Below the pieces are notes generated by a model that saw only the letters and a program-made list of their open reading frames with translations, was not told the DNA's origin and did not search any database. From an uncultured Sphingomonas sp. (GTDB lineage Bacteria > Pseudomonadota > Alphaproteobacteria > Sphingomonadales > Sphingomonadaceae), in NCBI GenBank assembly GCA_946886645.1, contig CAMPIY010000030.1, positions 1 to 11,512 of the forward strand: a stretch of 11,512 nucleotides of DNA. The letters run 5' to 3'. Positions 10,899 through 11,512 of the stretch are shown here, one piece after another (position 1 is the stretch's first letter; every line of letters starts with the position of its first letter). The translations under genes and the position numbers were made by a program.

Positions 10899-11498
10899 TT
10901 ATCGCTTCACCCAAGGCTCGTCGGTGCGGCGGACGACCATGTCGGCGGGGTAGGGCTGGCACAGCAGGCGGGCGTCGTCGGGCGCTCCGTCGAGCCAGTC
11001 GAACCAGGTGTCGCGGGCGAGGATGACTGGCATCCGGTCGTGCACGCCCTGCACATGGGCGCACGCCTCCGTCATCACCATCGAGTACGCCGGCCCCCAT
11101 TCGGCGGTGTCGCGCCAGATGCCGGCGACAGCGAACACTTCCTCATCGGGAAGCGAGAACCAGGTGCGGGTCTTGCACCCTTTCTCCCCCTCCGCCTCGC
11201 AGAACTCGGTGACTGGGATCAGGCAGCGGCGTTCCTGAAAGCTGTAGCGCCACATGAAGCCGTCGAGCTTGTCGGTGCGGGCGTTGTTGACCGGCTTGGG
11301 CTTCAGCATCTGGCCGCTCTTGCCCTTCAGCGCGAGCGGAAAGCCCCACGTCATCTGCCGCACCCGACCTTCGGCCATCACATAGCCGGGATAGCCGGGA
11401 TAAACGGTCTCCCCCGCATTGCCCGGCGGGTCGGCAATGCCGCCGAACAGGCTTGCGATCTCGGCCGGGGCCTTGGAGAGGCGGTAGAGGTTGCACAT
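10899..11498 (-). CDS. SRAP domain protein (HMCES/YedK-type abasic-site DNA-protein crosslinker)
   Basis: A 199-residue SOS-response-associated peptidase (SRAP) family protein. Family members use Cys2, exposed after removal of Met1, to form a stable thiazolidine crosslink to abasic sites in single-stranded DNA, shielding them from breakage. Here MCNLY supplies Cys2, PVNNARTD (69-76) the conserved Asn/Arg, and GVHDRMPVIL (151-160) the active-site histidine. The usual GFYEW element is replaced by TEFCEAEG (97-104), which keeps a glutamate; this variant is consistent with an alphaproteobacterial subfamily. The start at 11498 lacks a ribosome binding site. A TACCCT six bases upstream could be a -10 box of a leaderless transcript, but the window ends before a -35 could be seen. 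No LexA box is visible. The protein appears complete. Confidence 0.92.
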   Translation of the reverse strand: MCNLYRLSKAPAEIASLFGGIADPPGNAGETVYPGYPGYVMAEGRVRQMTWGFPLALKGKSGQMLKPKPVNNARTDKLDGFMWRYSFQERRCLIPVTEFCEAEGEKGCKTRTWFSLPDEEVFAVAGIWRDTAEWGPAYSMVMTEACAHVQGVHDRMPVILARDTWFDWLDGAPDDARLLCQPYPADMVVRRTDEPWVKR

Positions 11499-11512
11499 GG
11501 GGGTAGGGTAGC

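Overview
The window looks like a chromosomal piece of a high-GC alphaproteobacterium, most likely a sphingomonad (Sphingomonas or a close relative). This rests on the GC-rich wobble positions, the alphaproteobacterial split form of the glycine decarboxylase P-protein (GcvPB), a DUF938 methyltransferase, an ABA4-like membrane protein, a two-lobed retropepsin-like protease, a secreted S9 peptidase and small conserved hypotheticals of a sphingomonad type. The assignment comes from recognising protein families by eye, not from a search.

Region 1 (1-6856) is dense housekeeping DNA. The 3' half of gcvPB runs into an ABA4-like membrane protein and a DUF938 methyltransferase, each joined by a one-base TGATG stop/start overlap, so the three are probably one translationally coupled unit. 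A PAP2 phosphatase converges on the methyltransferase and overlaps its 3' end by 66 bp. Two convergent PilZ genes (one single-domain, one tandem-domain) lie 4 bp apart. A periplasmic two-lobed aspartic protease converges on an S9C-type exported prolyl oligopeptidase with a single base between their stops.

Region 2 (6857-8280) holds a disordered 86-aa protein, a 26-aa hydrophobic micro-protein with a clear ribosome binding site, and a DNA-binding-like protein (about 216 aa) that appears to be transcribed as a leaderless mRNA. Upstream of that gene is a 150-bp stretch packed with hairpins and palindromes.

Region 3 (8280-10205) is accessory in character. It has a Doc/Fic-type toxin preceded by an overlapping 44-aa candidate antitoxin, with a 9-bp inverted repeat, a promoter and a perfect DnaA-box-like 9-mer in front. 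It also has a small conserved hypothetical, a DUF3147 membrane protein whose N-terminus looks damaged, and an unrecognised 123-aa gene.

Region 4 (10206-11512) contains a fossil. The first third of a second copy of the leaderless DNA-binding-like gene is fused to the last 15 codons of a second SRAP gene. Next come a small proline-rich ORF and then an intact SRAP (HMCES/YedK-type) protein that covalently protects abasic sites. The two copies of the DNA-binding-like gene share -35-like and -10-like boxes with an identical 17-bp spacing although the spacer itself has diverged. The most original signals in the window are this conserved leaderless promoter, the short-antitoxin Doc module and the chimeric remnant.
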